64,000 bases of DNA from Streptomyces djakartensis (GCF_014651075.1 NZ_BMWE01000012.1:1-64000), one strand, 5' to 3'; shown: positions 1 to 8,407, numbered from the stretch's first letter. Notes: generated from the sequence alone by a model not told the origin. Translations and numbers: made by a program.

Positions 1-8
1 TTCATAGT

Positions 9-127
9 GTTTCGGTGGTTATAGCGTAGGGGAAACGCCCGGTTACATTCCGAACCCGGAAGCTAAGCCTTACAGCGCCGATGGTACTGCAGGGGGGACC
101 CTGTGGGAGAGTAGGACGCCGCCGAAC
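9..127 (+). rRNA. rrf: 5S ribosomal RNA
   Basis: This is the 5S rRNA of the large ribosomal subunit and the last gene of an rRNA operon whose 16S and 23S genes lie left of the window. It carries typical actinobacterial 5S segments: the GTTTCGGTGG start, the conserved CCGAACCCGGAAGCTAAG block near 50-67, and a 3' GCCGCCGAAC end that pairs with the 5' end. The length of about 119 nt is normal. The exact 3' end is uncertain by a few bases. Confidence 0.95.
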
Positions 128-136
128 TCCTTTTAG

Positions 137-179
137 AGCTCTGGCTCTTGGGCACTCCACCCAAGAGCCAGAGCTTTTT
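137..179 (+). terminator. rRNA operon intrinsic terminator
   Basis: A perfect 16-bp inverted repeat (137-152 with 160-175) has a 7-nt loop and is followed by TTTT. It lies 10 bp after the 5S gene, so it is the terminator of the rRNA operon and insulates the next gene. Confidence 0.93.
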
Positions 180-235
180 GCGTTGAGGTAGGGTCAGGGG
201 GCATCGTTGGCACGTTTCCCACAGGAGGCCCCCGG

Positions 236-844
236 GTGGAGGTTCAGGAGACTCGCGTCCAGACGGACCGTGTGCTCACCATCCCGAACATCCTCAGCAT
301 GGCGCGACTCGTCGGCGTGCCGCTCTTCCTGTGGCTGATTCTGCGACCTGAGTTCGGCGGCCCCCAGAGTGACGGGTGGGCCCTTCTGGTACTGGCCCTC
401 AGCGGTGTCAGTGACTACCTGGACGGCAAGCTGGCGCGGCGGTGGAATCAGATCAGCAGCCTCGGCCGGCTCCTCGATCCCGCAGCAGACCGGCTCTACA
501 TTCTCTCGACTTTGATCGGCCTCACCTGGCGCGAGATTCTGCCTCTCTGGTTGACCGCTGCACTTCTCGCGCGAGAGCTGGTTCTGCTGGTGATGGTGGG
601 CATCCTCCGGCGGCACGGCTATCCGCCGCCCCAGGTGAACTTCCTGGGCAAGGCCGCCACCTTCAACTTGATGTATGCCTTCCCGCTGCTCCTGCTCAGT
701 GACGGAAGCGGATGGATCTCGTCACTGGCTGCTATTTTCGGATGGGCGTTCGCCGGATGGGGTACAACGCTGTACTGGTGGGCAGGAGTCCTCTACGTAG
801 TACAAGTCCGCCGTCTTGTCCGTGCGGACGCCATGGCCGATTGA
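236..844 (+). CDS. CDP-alcohol phosphatidyltransferase (PgsA2-like)
   Basis: This 202-aa integral membrane enzyme would transfer a phosphatidyl group from CDP-diacylglycerol to an alcohol in phospholipid synthesis. The family signature is complete: D60-x2-D63-G-x2-A-R68-x8-G77-x3-D81-x3-D85. Hydrophobic helices occur around residues 25-37, 48-57, 88-120 and 140-195. The GTG start is chosen because ACAGGAGG (221-228) sits 7 nt upstream. The alcohol substrate cannot be read from sequence. The position before a DUF881-DUF1290-DUF881 group matches mycobacterial pgsA2 (Rv1822), so PgsA2 is the nearest named relative. The fusion gene at 961 separates it from that group. Confidence 0.9.
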   Translation: MEVQETRVQTDRVLTIPNILSMARLVGVPLFLWLILRPEFGGPQSDGWALLVLALSGVSDYLDGKLARRWNQISSLGRLLDPAADRLYILSTLIGLTWREILPLWLTAALLARELVLLVMVGILRRHGYPPPQVNFLGKAATFNLMYAFPLLLLSDGSGWISSLAAIFGWAFAGWGTTLYWWAGVLYVVQVRRLVRADAMAD

Positions 845-960
845 GCTCGCGGATTGGTCCGGCCGTGTCGGCACCGATGGCCCGGGGCCGAAAAGTGCGG
901 GACAATCCTCGCGGGTGAAGTCGGCTAGACCGTCGTCTCTTAGAGGAGGACGCTTCCGAC

Positions 961-3456
961 ATGAAGGCCGTCGTGATGGCCGGAGGCGAAGGCACGCGCC
1001 TTCGCCCCATGACCTCAAGCATGCCCAAGCCGCTCCTGCCCGTGGCCAACCGCCCGATCATGGAGCACGTTCTGCGGCTGCTCAAAAGGCATGGGCTCAA
1101 TGAAACAGTCGTGACTGTCCAGTTCCTGGCCTCGCTCGTCAAGAACTACTTCGGTGACGGCGAAGAGCTCGGTATGGAACTCACCTATGCCAATGAGGAG
1201 AAGCCACTCGGTACTGCTGGAAGCGTCAAGAACGCCGAGGAGGCGTTGAAGGACGATGCCTTTCTCGTCATCTCCGGTGACGCTCTCACGGATTTCGACC
1301 TCACCGAGCTGATCAATTTCCACAAGGAAAAGGGCGCGCTGGTCACCGTCTGCCTGACGCGTGTGCCCAATCCGCTGGAGTTCGGCATCACCATTGTCGA
1401 CGAGGAAGGCAAGGTGGAGCGCTTCCTCGAGAAGCCCACCTGGGGCCAGGTCTTCTCCGACACGGTGAACACCGGTATCTACGTGATGGAGCCCGAGGTC
1501 TTCGACTACGTCGAGCCCGACGTGCCCGTCGACTGGTCCGGTGACGTCTTCCCGCAGCTGATGAAGGAAGGCAAGCCCATCTACGGCTATGTGGCCGAGG
1601 GGTACTGGGAGGACGTCGGCACCCACGAGAGCTATGTCAAGGCGCAGGCCGACGTGCTCGAGGGCAAGGTCGACGTCGACATCGACGGATTCGAGATCTC
1701 GCCAGGGGTGTGGGTCGCGGAAGGGGCCGAGGTCCATCCCGACGCCGTGCTCCGCGGGCCGGTGTACATCGGTGACTATGCCAAGGTCGAGGCCGGTGCC
1801 GAAATCCGTGAGCACACCGTCGTGGGCTCCAACGTGGTCGTCAAGAGTGGCGCCTTTCTGCACAAGGCCGTCGTTCACGACAACGTCTACGTGGGGCCGC
1901 ACAGCAATCTGCGTGGCTGCGTCGTCGGGAAGAACACCGACATCATGCGCGCGGCGCGGATCGAGGACGGGGCGGTCATCGGTGACGAATGCCTGATCGG
2001 TGAGGAATCGATCGTTCAGGGCAATGTGCGGGTTTACCCGTTCAAGACCATCGAGGCCGGCGCCTTCGTCAATACTTCGGTGATCTGGGAATCGCGGGGA
2101 CAGGCGCACCTCTTTGGCGCCCGCGGAGTGTCCGGCATCCTGAACGTGGAGATCACGCCGGAGCTGGCCGTACGGCTGGCCGGTGCGTATGCGACGACCC
2201 TGAAGAAGGGCTCGACGGTCACCACGGCGCGTGACCACTCGCGTGGCGCTCGTGCGCTGAAACGGGCGGTGATCTCCGCGCTGCAGGCCAGCGCCATCGA
2301 CGTGCGTGACCTGGAGAACGTGCCGCTGCCCGTGGCCAGGCAGCAGACCGCTCGAGGCAGCGCCGGCGGAATCATGATCCGGACCACGCCCGGCGTGACG
2401 GACTCCGTGGACATCATGTTCTTCGACGGGAACGGTGCCGACCTGTCGCAGGGCAGCCAGCGGAAGCTGGACAGGGTGTTCGCCCGGCAGGAGTACCGGC
2501 GGGCGTTCCCCGGTGAGATCGGGGACCTGCACTTCCCGGCCAGCGTCTTCGACTCGTACACCGGATCGCTGCTACGGAACGTCGACACCACCGGGATCGC
2601 GGACTCAGGGCTGAAGGTGGTCGTGGACGCCTCCAACGGCAGCGCGGGGCTCGTGCTGCCGAGCCTGCTGGGGAAGCTCGGTGTCGACTCGCTGACGATC
2701 AACCCGGGTCTCGACGAGTCCAGGCCGACGGAGACCGCCGAGATGCGGCGGTCGGGAATGGTGCGTCTCGGGGAGATCGTCGCGTCCTCGGGCGCGGCGT
2801 TCGGTGTGCGGTTCGACCCTGTCGGTGAGCGGCTGTCCCTGGTCGACGAGAAGGGTCGCATCATCGAGGACGACCGGGCGCTGCTCGTGATGCTGGACCT
2901 GGTCGCCGCCGAGCGGCGCAGCGGCAGGGTGGCGCTGCCGGTGACCACCACCCGGATCGCCGAGCAGGTGGCGGCGTACCACGGGACGCAGGTCGAGTGG
3001 ACGACCACCTCTCCGGACGACCTCACACGCGTGGGCGGTGAGGAAGGGACGATCTTCGGCGGCGACGGCAAGGGCGGATTCATCGTTCCCGAGTTCAGCA
3101 GCGTGTACGACGCCACCGCGGCCTTCGTACGGCTCATCGGGCTCGTGGCGCGTACCCAGCTCACCCTCAGCCAGATCGACGCGCGCATCCCGCGGGCACA
3201 CGTCCTGAAGCGGGATCTGGCGACCCCGTGGGCCGTCAAGGGTCTCGTGATGCGCCGGGTCGTCGAGGCGGCCGGAGACCGGTTCGTGGACACCACGGAC
3301 GGCGTGCGTGTGGTGGAGACCGACGGCCGCTGGGTGATGGTGCTGCCCGACCCGGCCGAGGCCGTCACCCACCTGTGGGCCGAGGGGCCGGACGACGCCT
3401 CCGCGCAGGCCCTGCTGGACGAATGGTCGGCGGTCGTGGACAGCGCCGGCCGGTAG
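961..3456 (+). CDS. Mannose-1-phosphate guanylyltransferase / phosphomannomutase-like fusion protein
   Basis: This 831-aa cytoplasmic protein starts with a sugar nucleotidyltransferase domain (about 1-235) carrying the GGEGTRLRPMT loop and the PKPLLPV segment. A left-handed beta-helix of hexapeptide repeats follows (about 245-370), then an alpha-D-phosphohexomutase-like region (about 380-831). Such proteins are annotated as making GDP-mannose for glycans. The mutase half looks inactive: the TASHNP phosphoserine loop is replaced by RTTPGV (residues 474-479), and the DGDGDR metal loop reads DPVGER (619-624). The GGE sugar-binding loop is partly kept. The ATG start follows GAGGAGG. Activity of the nucleotidyltransferase half is likely; mutase activity is doubtful. 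Confidence 0.88.
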   Translation: MKAVVMAGGEGTRLRPMTSSMPKPLLPVANRPIMEHVLRLLKRHGLNETVVTVQFLASLVKNYFGDGEELGMELTYANEEKPLGTAGSVKNAEEALKDDAFLVISGDALTDFDLTELINFHKEKGALVTVCLTRVPNPLEFGITIVDEEGKVERFLEKPTWGQVFSDTVNTGIYVMEPEVFDYVEPDVPVDWSGDVFPQLMKEGKPIYGYVAEGYWEDVGTHESYVKAQADVLEGKVDVDIDGFEISPGVWVAEGAEVHPDAVLRGPVYIGDYAKVEAGAEIREHTVVGSNVVVKSGAFLHKAVVHDNVYVGPHSNLRGCVVGKNTDIMRAARIEDGAVIGDECLIGEESIVQGNVRVYPFKTIEAGAFVNTSVIWESRGQAHLFGARGVSGILNVEITPELAVRLAGAYATTLKKGSTVTTARDHSRGARALKRAVISALQASAIDVRDLENVPLPVARQQTARGSAGGIMIRTTPGVTDSVDIMFFDGNGADLSQGSQRKLDRVFARQEYRRAFPGEIGDLHFPASVFDSYTGSLLRNVDTTGIADSGLKVVVDASNGSAGLVLPSLLGKLGVDSLTINPGLDESRPTETAEMRRSGMVRLGEIVASSGAAFGVRFDPVGERLSLVDEKGRIIEDDRALLVMLDLVAAERRSGRVALPVTTTRIAEQVAAYHGTQVEWTTTSPDDLTRVGGEEGTIFGGDGKGGFIVPEFSSVYDATAAFVRLIGLVARTQLTLSQIDARIPRAHVLKRDLATPWAVKGLVMRRVVEAAGDRFVDTTDGVRVVETDGRWVMVLPDPAEAVTHLWAEGPDDASAQALLDEWSAVVDSAGR

Positions 3457-3472
3457 AACGGCCTGCACGCGT

Positions 3473-3514
3473 GCGTGCCGGACAAGTGTCCCCAACGGGG
3501 CCTGTCCGGCACGC
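3473..3514 (+). terminator. Terminator after the guanylyltransferase gene
   Basis: A perfect 12-bp inverted repeat (3473-3484 with 3503-3514) encloses a second small hairpin, CCCC-aac-GGGG. It sits 17 bp after the stop codon with no T-run, as is common in Streptomyces. It separates the fusion gene from the DUF881 operon. Confidence 0.75.
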
Positions 3515-3554
3515 CGGTGGGGCCGTTCGGAGGTAGCGCTCGCGACGTGCGACG

Positions 3555-4469
3555 ATGTGCGGCATGCCGCAGCAACCCCCCATTCGGAGCACCCCGACGC
3601 GGCCCCGGCGCCCGGACGCGTCCATGTCGTTGATCACCAACGTCATGGACCACAGCCTCGACGACGGATATGCCGAGGCCGCCGCGCGGAAGAAGGCCGC
3701 GGGCGACGGTGGCATGCCGAAAACCCTGAGGGCGAAGCTCGGGCTCGCCGCGGGCCTGGTGCTCGCGGCCCTCATCGTGACCGTGGGAGCGGCACAGGCG
3801 CGGGTCGCCGCGCCGGTCGTCGCCAAGGAGCGGGAAGAGCTGGTCGACCGCATCGACCGGGAGAGCGAGACGGCGGACAAGCTGGAGGACTCCGTCGACC
3901 GGCTGCGCGAAGACGTGGGCGCGCGCCAGCGCGAGGCGCTGAGGCACAGCGGCGGCGGCCCCGACTCCGACCTGGTGGGCATCCTGTCGGGCGCGTCCGC
4001 AGTACACGGCCCTGGCGTGAAACTCGTGGTGAACGACGCCAAGGAGGCCGGTGGGGGCGGAGAGGGCGACCCGCGTGAGACCTCCGGGTTCTCCGACACC
4101 GGCCGGGTGCGCGACCGGGATATGCAGCGCGTGGTCAACGGGCTGTGGGAGTCGGGCGCCGAGGCCGTCTCCATCAACGGGCAGCGGCTGACGGCGCTGT
4201 CCGCGATCAGGGCCGCGGGTGACGCGATACTGGTCGACAACAAGCCGCTGGTGCCGCCGTACACGGTGCTCGCGGTAGGGGACGGGCAGCGGCTGAGCAC
4301 GCGGTTCCAGAACAGCGCGGACGGGTTGTACCTGAACGCGCTCCAGGAGGGCTACGGCGTCCGTACGGCCATCTCGGTGGAGAACGACCTCCGGCTGCCC
4401 GCCGCACCGAGTGTGATCGTACGTACAGCACAGCCGAGCACTGAGAAGAGCGGGAAGGGCACATCGTGA
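3555..4469 (+). CDS. DUF881 membrane-anchored protein (first copy)
   Basis: This 304-aa protein belongs to the DUF881 family of unknown function. A cytoplasmic N-terminus is followed by one membrane helix (about residues 55-75), a short coiled-coil stretch rich in Glu, Arg and Asp (about 90-135), and the conserved C-terminal domain outside the cell. The stop overlaps the start of the next gene by GTGA, so it is translationally coupled to the DUF1290 gene. ATG 3555 is the upstream start and ATG 3564 is also possible; an AGGTAG about 20 nt upstream does not decide between them. In mycobacteria the same triplet (Rv1823-1825) follows pgsA2. An envelope role is inference. Confidence 0.85.
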   Translation: MCGMPQQPPIRSTPTRPRRPDASMSLITNVMDHSLDDGYAEAAARKKAAGDGGMPKTLRAKLGLAAGLVLAALIVTVGAAQARVAAPVVAKEREELVDRIDRESETADKLEDSVDRLREDVGARQREALRHSGGGPDSDLVGILSGASAVHGPGVKLVVNDAKEAGGGGEGDPRETSGFSDTGRVRDRDMQRVVNGLWESGAEAVSINGQRLTALSAIRAAGDAILVDNKPLVPPYTVLAVGDGQRLSTRFQNSADGLYLNALQEGYGVRTAISVENDLRLPAAPSVIVRTAQPSTEKSGKGTS

Positions 4470-4798
4470 TCGCCGTACTGGGCCTCGTCGTGGGAGTCGT
4501 GGCCGGCCTGTTGGTCCGGCCTGAGGTTCCGGCGGTGGTCGAGCCTTATCTGCCGATCGCCGTCGTGGCGGCTCTGGACGCCGTCTTCGGAGGTCTGCGG
4601 GCCATGCTCGACGGCATCTTCGACGACAAGGTCTTCGTGGTGTCGTTCCTGTCGAACGTGGTCGTGGCCGCACTGATCGTGTTCCTGGGCGACAAGTTGG
4701 GCGTGGGCGCCCAGCTGTCCACCGGTGTGGTGGTCGTCCTGGGCATCCGGATCTTCTCCAACGCCGCCGCGATCCGCCGGCACGTCTTCCGGGCGTGA
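4466..4798 (+). CDS. sbp: DUF1290 small basic protein (Sbp)
   Basis: This 110-aa membrane protein matches the small basic protein family (DUF1290, named after Bacillus Sbp). It is almost entirely hydrophobic, with three or four membrane helices (about 2-20, 30-50, 60-78 and 80-100) and few charged residues. It starts with GTG inside the stop of the preceding DUF881 gene, and its own stop overlaps the next DUF881 start. The three genes therefore look like one translationally coupled unit and probably form one membrane complex. The function of the family is unknown. In Bacillus sbp lies beside ftsA and ftsZ, which hints at a link to division or envelope growth. Confidence 0.85.
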   Translation: MIAVLGLVVGVVAGLLVRPEVPAVVEPYLPIAVVAALDAVFGGLRAMLDGIFDDKVFVVSFLSNVVVAALIVFLGDKLGVGAQLSTGVVVVLGIRIFSNAAAIRRHVFRA

Positions 4799-5739
4799 GG
4801 CCGATGAGCGACCACGAGGAGAAGCGGGCCGAGGAGCGCGCCGACACGCGCGCGGACCGGCATGACGACAGGAACGAGCCCGGGAACCGGCTGCGCGAGG
4901 AACTGCCGGAGGAAGTGACCTCGGCGGTGCCTGCCGCGCGGGCAGCACCCGAGTCGCGGCCGGAGCCGGAACCCGAGCCGGAGCCCGAGGCGGAGACGGG
5001 GGCGCCCGAGCCGCAGCTGACCGGCCGGCAGCGCCTGGTGGAGGGGCTGTGGCCGCCTCGGGTCAGCCGGGCCCAACTCATCGTCGCGGTGCTGCTGTTC
5101 GGCCTGGGGTTCGGGCTGGCCGTGCAGGTGGCCTCGAACAGCGAGACCGACAGCGCCCTGCGCGGAGCGCGTCAGGAAGATCTTGTCCGCATCCTCGATG
5201 AACTGGACGACCGCACACAGCGTCTTGAGGACGAGAAGCAGGGTCTGGAGAAGCAGCGCGACGAGCTGGAGAACAGCTCGGACCAGGCCGAGGAGGCCCG
5301 GAAGCAGACGATCGAGAAGGAGAGGCAACTGGGCATCCTGGCGGGCACGGTGGCCGCACAGGGGCCCGGCATCACGGTGACCATCGAGGACACGAAGGGG
5401 AGGGTCGAGGCGGACATGCTGCTGGACGCGATCCAGGAGCTGCGCGCGGCGGGCGCCGAGGCGATTCAGGTCAACGGCGTACGAGTCGTCGCGGGTACCT
5501 ATCTGTCGGACTCCGGCAAGGGCGTGGCCGTCGACGGGAACAAGATCAACGCTCCGTTTCGTTTCAAGGTCATCGGCAAACCGCAGGACCTCGAGCCGGC
5601 GCTCAACATCCCCGGAGGTGTGGTGCAGACTCTCGAGAAGGAACAGGCCACGGTCACCATCGAGCGGTCGACCAAGATCGTTGTGGACGCCTTGCGAGCA
5701 GCGAAGCGGCCTGACTACGCTCGGTCGTCCTCCCGGTGA
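4795..5739 (+). CDS. DUF881 membrane-anchored protein (second copy)
   Basis: This 314-aa paralogue of the first DUF881 protein has a long acidic cytoplasmic N-terminus (about 1-85) with a run of E-P repeats near residues 56-65. One membrane helix follows (about 98-115), then a coiled coil (about 125-180, rich in L, E, K and Q) and a DUF881 domain. The GTG at 4795 overlaps the sbp stop; ATG at 4804 is an alternative. The coiled coil next to the membrane would suit dimerisation with the first copy. Specific function is unknown. Confidence 0.85.
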   Translation: MRPMSDHEEKRAEERADTRADRHDDRNEPGNRLREELPEEVTSAVPAARAAPESRPEPEPEPEPEAETGAPEPQLTGRQRLVEGLWPPRVSRAQLIVAVLLFGLGFGLAVQVASNSETDSALRGARQEDLVRILDELDDRTQRLEDEKQGLEKQRDELENSSDQAEEARKQTIEKERQLGILAGTVAAQGPGITVTIEDTKGRVEADMLLDAIQELRAAGAEAIQVNGVRVVAGTYLSDSGKGVAVDGNKINAPFRFKVIGKPQDLEPALNIPGGVVQTLEKEQATVTIERSTKIVVDALRAAKRPDYARSSSR

Positions 5740-5929
5740 ACGGGTGGTGCATGGGCGTCGTCCGGCGAGGGCATGAGGTTGCGGGGGGTCGGCGCACGGA
5801 ATCAGTGGTGCGTGGTGGAAACTGTCTGGTGCAGACGGACGTTGTCAGGATGTCCGGGTCGGCCAGAGTGTTCAGTCAGGGTTCGTCCTGCCCCACGGGC
5901 GGGTCTGTTTCGGTCAAGGGGAATCGCCC

Positions 5930-6748
5930 GTGAAGTTGTTTGCGAAGTTGTTCGGCAAGAGCGCGCGAGAGGGCAGCGACAACGCGACCGCTCGTCATCG
6001 CGCACAGCCTGAGGAGGGCGGTCAGCGGCCGCTGTTCCGTGACCAGGTCGGGGCTCCCGGCGGTGACATCTCCGGAGGTCAGGGCGCGCCCTCGGTTGAC
6101 CCTGCGCAGCCCGGAGGCATAGGTTTCGGACAACCCTCAAGTGCGGGTGGAGGGTTTTCCGACCCGTATGCGTCCAATGCTCCGGGTGGGCAGCCGCGGC
6201 AGGAGGATCCGATGTCGGCCCTGGTGTGTACGAGGTGCGGTAACCGCAACGCGGAGAACAGCCGCTTCTGCTCGAACTGTGGCGCGCCGCTGCGGGCCGG
6301 TGCCACGCCGGAGCGTCCCTCCGAGACGACCTCCACGATCTCCATCTCCGGTCTCGAGGCGTATGACAGCGAGGCAACCGGCCAGACGCCGATGCCGACG
6401 CTCTCTCCCGAGGCGCAGGCGGCCGTCGACGCGCTGCCGCTGGGTTCCGCGCTCCTGGTCGTGCGCCGTGGGCCGAACTCGGGCAGCCGCTTCCTGCTGG
6501 ACGGCGATCTGACCACGGCCGGGCGGCACCCGCAGAGCGACATCTTCCTGGACGACGTGACGGTCTCCCGGCGCCATGTGGAGTTCCGCCGCGGTCAGGA
6601 CGGTTCGTTCACGGTGGCCGACGTCGGCAGCCTGAACGGCACCTACGTGAACCGTGAGCGGATCGACCAGGTCGCCCTGAACAACGGCGACGAGGTGCAG
6701 ATCGGCAAGTACCGGCTGGTCTTCTACGCCAGCCAGCGGGGCTACTGA
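5930..6748 (+). CDS. garA: GarA/OdhI-type FHA domain protein with N-terminal zinc ribbon
   Basis: This 272-aa cytoplasmic protein has a low-complexity N-terminus, then a zinc ribbon with C100-x2-C103 and C114-x2-C117. Next is an ETTS motif at 132-135 and a C-terminal FHA domain (about 172-268) with G198-R199, S213-R214-x-H216 and N236-G237. In mycobacterial GarA and corynebacterial OdhI the ETT motif is phosphorylated by Ser/Thr kinases (PknB, PknG) and then bound by the protein's own FHA domain. This switches off inhibition of 2-oxoglutarate dehydrogenase and related enzymes. The same control is likely here but inferred. Known GarA (about 160 aa) lacks the zinc ribbon. GTG start with AAGGGGA about 7 nt upstream. 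Confidence 0.88.
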   Translation: MKLFAKLFGKSAREGSDNATARHRAQPEEGGQRPLFRDQVGAPGGDISGGQGAPSVDPAQPGGIGFGQPSSAGGGFSDPYASNAPGGQPRQEDPMSALVCTRCGNRNAENSRFCSNCGAPLRAGATPERPSETTSTISISGLEAYDSEATGQTPMPTLSPEAQAAVDALPLGSALLVVRRGPNSGSRFLLDGDLTTAGRHPQSDIFLDDVTVSRRHVEFRRGQDGSFTVADVGSLNGTYVNRERIDQVALNNGDEVQIGKYRLVFYASQRGY

Positions 6749-6798
6749 TCCGGACGTCGTCCGGGGATCCTGCGAGGCCCAGCCGTCAGGGAAGGTCC

Positions 6799-7536
6799 AT
6801 GCCGCAAACACCGAGCGGCGGTGCCGGGCACGGTACCGCCGCCACGGACAGTGGGCTGATGAGCATCGGCACGGTGCTGAACGCGCTGCGCGACGAGTTT
6901 CCAGAAGTCACCATCTCCAAGATCCGTTTTCTGGAGTCGGAGGGGCTCATCGAGCCGCAGCGGACTCCTTCGGGGTATCGCAAGTTCAGCGCCCGTGACG
7001 TCGAGCGCCTCGGTCACGTCCTGCGGATGCAGCGGGATCACTACCTGCCCCTGAAGGTGATCCGCGAGCATCTGGAGGCCATGGAGCGCGGTGACGCGGT
7101 CCAGCTGCCGGCGCTGGGCCGTCAGCGTGACGGCCACCTCGCGCCCGAGTCCTCCGAGGTGCCCAGGGCCGCCAGGATCGGCCGGGAGGAGCTGCTCGCC
7201 GCCGCCGGTGTCGGGGAGCGGGAACTGCGGGAGTGGGAGTCCTACGGTCTCCTCACTCCACTGGAGGACGGCGCGTACGATGCGGAGGCGCTCACGGTGG
7301 CCGGGCTCGTCGCCGAGCTGGGGCGCTTCGGGATCGAGCCTCGTCACCTGCGGGTGATGAAGGCCGCGGCCGACCGCGAGGCGGGGCTCGTGGACCAGGT
7401 GGTGACCCCCCTGAAGCGGCACCGGAACCCGCAGACCAGGGCCCTTGCCGAGGCCCGTACCAAGGAGCTGGCGGGCCTCACGGTGAAGCTGCACGCCGCG
7501 CTGGTGCAGACGGCGCTCGGGGTGCGGCTGCCCTGA
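6799..7536 (+). CDS. ftsR: MerR-family transcriptional regulator (FtsR-like)
   Basis: This 245-aa DNA-binding protein has a MerR winged helix-turn-helix at residues 20-90, including SKIRFLESEGLIEPQRTPSGYR and the second helix around YLPLKVIREHLEAME. A longer helical C-terminal domain replaces a metal-binding tail, since no Cys cluster is present. It directly follows the garA-like gene and is the positional equivalent of mycobacterial Rv1828. The corynebacterial relative FtsR activates ftsZ. The target here is therefore probably a cell-division promoter, by homology only. Start ATG at 6799 with GGAAGG about 6 nt upstream. Confidence 0.85.
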   Translation: MPQTPSGGAGHGTAATDSGLMSIGTVLNALRDEFPEVTISKIRFLESEGLIEPQRTPSGYRKFSARDVERLGHVLRMQRDHYLPLKVIREHLEAMERGDAVQLPALGRQRDGHLAPESSEVPRAARIGREELLAAAGVGERELREWESYGLLTPLEDGAYDAEALTVAGLVAELGRFGIEPRHLRVMKAAADREAGLVDQVVTPLKRHRNPQTRALAEARTKELAGLTVKLHAALVQTALGVRLP

Positions 7537-7544
7537 AGCGACCG

Positions 7545-7584
7545 GTCGGGCCCGGCCGGATCGGGCGCCCGATCCCGGCCCGAC
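7545..7584 (+). terminator. Two-part hairpin between the MerR and DUF151 genes
   Basis: An outer 8-bp stem (7545-7552 with 7577-7584) encloses an inner 8-bp stem (7558-7565 with 7568-7575). The structure lies 9 bp after the MerR stop codon. No U-run follows. It probably terminates or attenuates transcription ahead of the DUF151 gene. Confidence 0.6.
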
Positions 7585-7620
7585 TACCCAAACATCCCGA
7601 GCACGGCCTAGGGTTGCTGT

Positions 7621-8094
7621 GTGAACGAGCTCGATGTCGTAGGTGTCCGGGTCGAAATGCCCTCCAACCAACCGATCGTGCTGCTGCGTGAAGTGGGAGG
7701 AGACCGTTACCTCCCCATCTGGATCGGACCGGGGGAGGCGACGGCGATCGCCTTCGCCCAGCAGGGCATGGCTCCCGCGCGGCCGCTGACCCACGACCTT
7801 TTCAAGGACGTGCTGGAGGCCGTCGGCCAGGAGCTCACGGAAGTGCGCATCACGGACCTGCGTGAGGGCGTCTTCTACGCCGAGCTGGTCTTCGCCAGCG
7901 GCGTCGAGGTGAGCGCCCGTCCGTCCGACGCCATAGCGCTCGCCCTGCGCACCGGGACGCCGATCTACGGCAGTGACACGGTGCTGGACGACGCGGGTAT
8001 CGCGATTCCGGACGAGCAGGAGGACGAAGTGGAGAAGTTCCGCGAGTTCCTCGACCAGATCTCCCCGGAGGACTTCGGCAGCAGCAGCCAGTGA
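7621..8094 (+). CDS. Bifunctional nuclease family protein (DUF151)
   Basis: This 157-aa protein matches the BFN/DUF151 family: MNELDVVGVRVE at the N-terminus, LPIWIGPGEATAIAF (about 36-50) and SARPSDAIALALR (about 98-110). Plant relatives were described as nucleases with RNase and DNase activity. The bacterial role is not settled. It has the same position as mycobacterial Rv1829, between two MerR regulators. The C-terminus (about 125-157) is acidic. The GTG start at 7621 gives the conserved N-terminus, although no good Shine-Dalgarno sequence precedes it, so the message may be leaderless. Confidence 0.88.
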   Translation: MNELDVVGVRVEMPSNQPIVLLREVGGDRYLPIWIGPGEATAIAFAQQGMAPARPLTHDLFKDVLEAVGQELTEVRITDLREGVFYAELVFASGVEVSARPSDAIALALRTGTPIYGSDTVLDDAGIAIPDEQEDEVEKFREFLDQISPEDFGSSSQ

Positions 8095-8407
8095 GCCCCG
8101 GCCGCCGGTGCGAGCCGGACGGCGGCGGGAGCGGTGGTCGGTGGGACGTGTGGGCGGCCCGGCGGACGACGAGGTCCGCGGCGGGGTCGCCCGCGGTATG
8201 TGGGGCGGAGTGGCCTCGCCTGTGCCGACGGCGCGCGCGAGCGCCATCCGGACCGTGCCGAAGGCATTCGGCTAGCCTTTCCCCGCGGCGGGGCACGGGA
8301 AACCACTCTTAGGGTGATTATCACTCGGCGTGGCGAGTGTGGCGATCGTTGACGCACCCCTGGTGACTGCCTACCGTCGAGAAGGCAGGTCAAGGACGGA
8401 GGTCGGC
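8095..8407 (+). promoter_or_regulatory. Intergenic region with palindrome GTGATTATCAC
   Basis: No convincing gene is visible between the DUF151 gene and the next MerR gene. The AT-richer part (8300-8340) carries GTGAT-T-ATCAC at 8314-8324, a palindrome about the central T. A small hairpin CACTCG/CGAGTG overlaps it (8322-8327 with 8334-8339). This is the likely promoter and operator area of the following MerR gene. Confidence 0.5.

Noticed and set aside
194..616. Minus-strand 140-codon open frame opposite the phosphatidyltransferase gene
   Set aside because: It lies antisense to a gene with a complete catalytic motif and shows no domain character; it is a high-GC shadow frame.
2034..5081. 1015-codon minus-strand open frame
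   Set aside because: It spans several plus-strand genes with clear domains and is rich in Arg, Ser and Pro, as expected for an antisense frame in GC-rich DNA.
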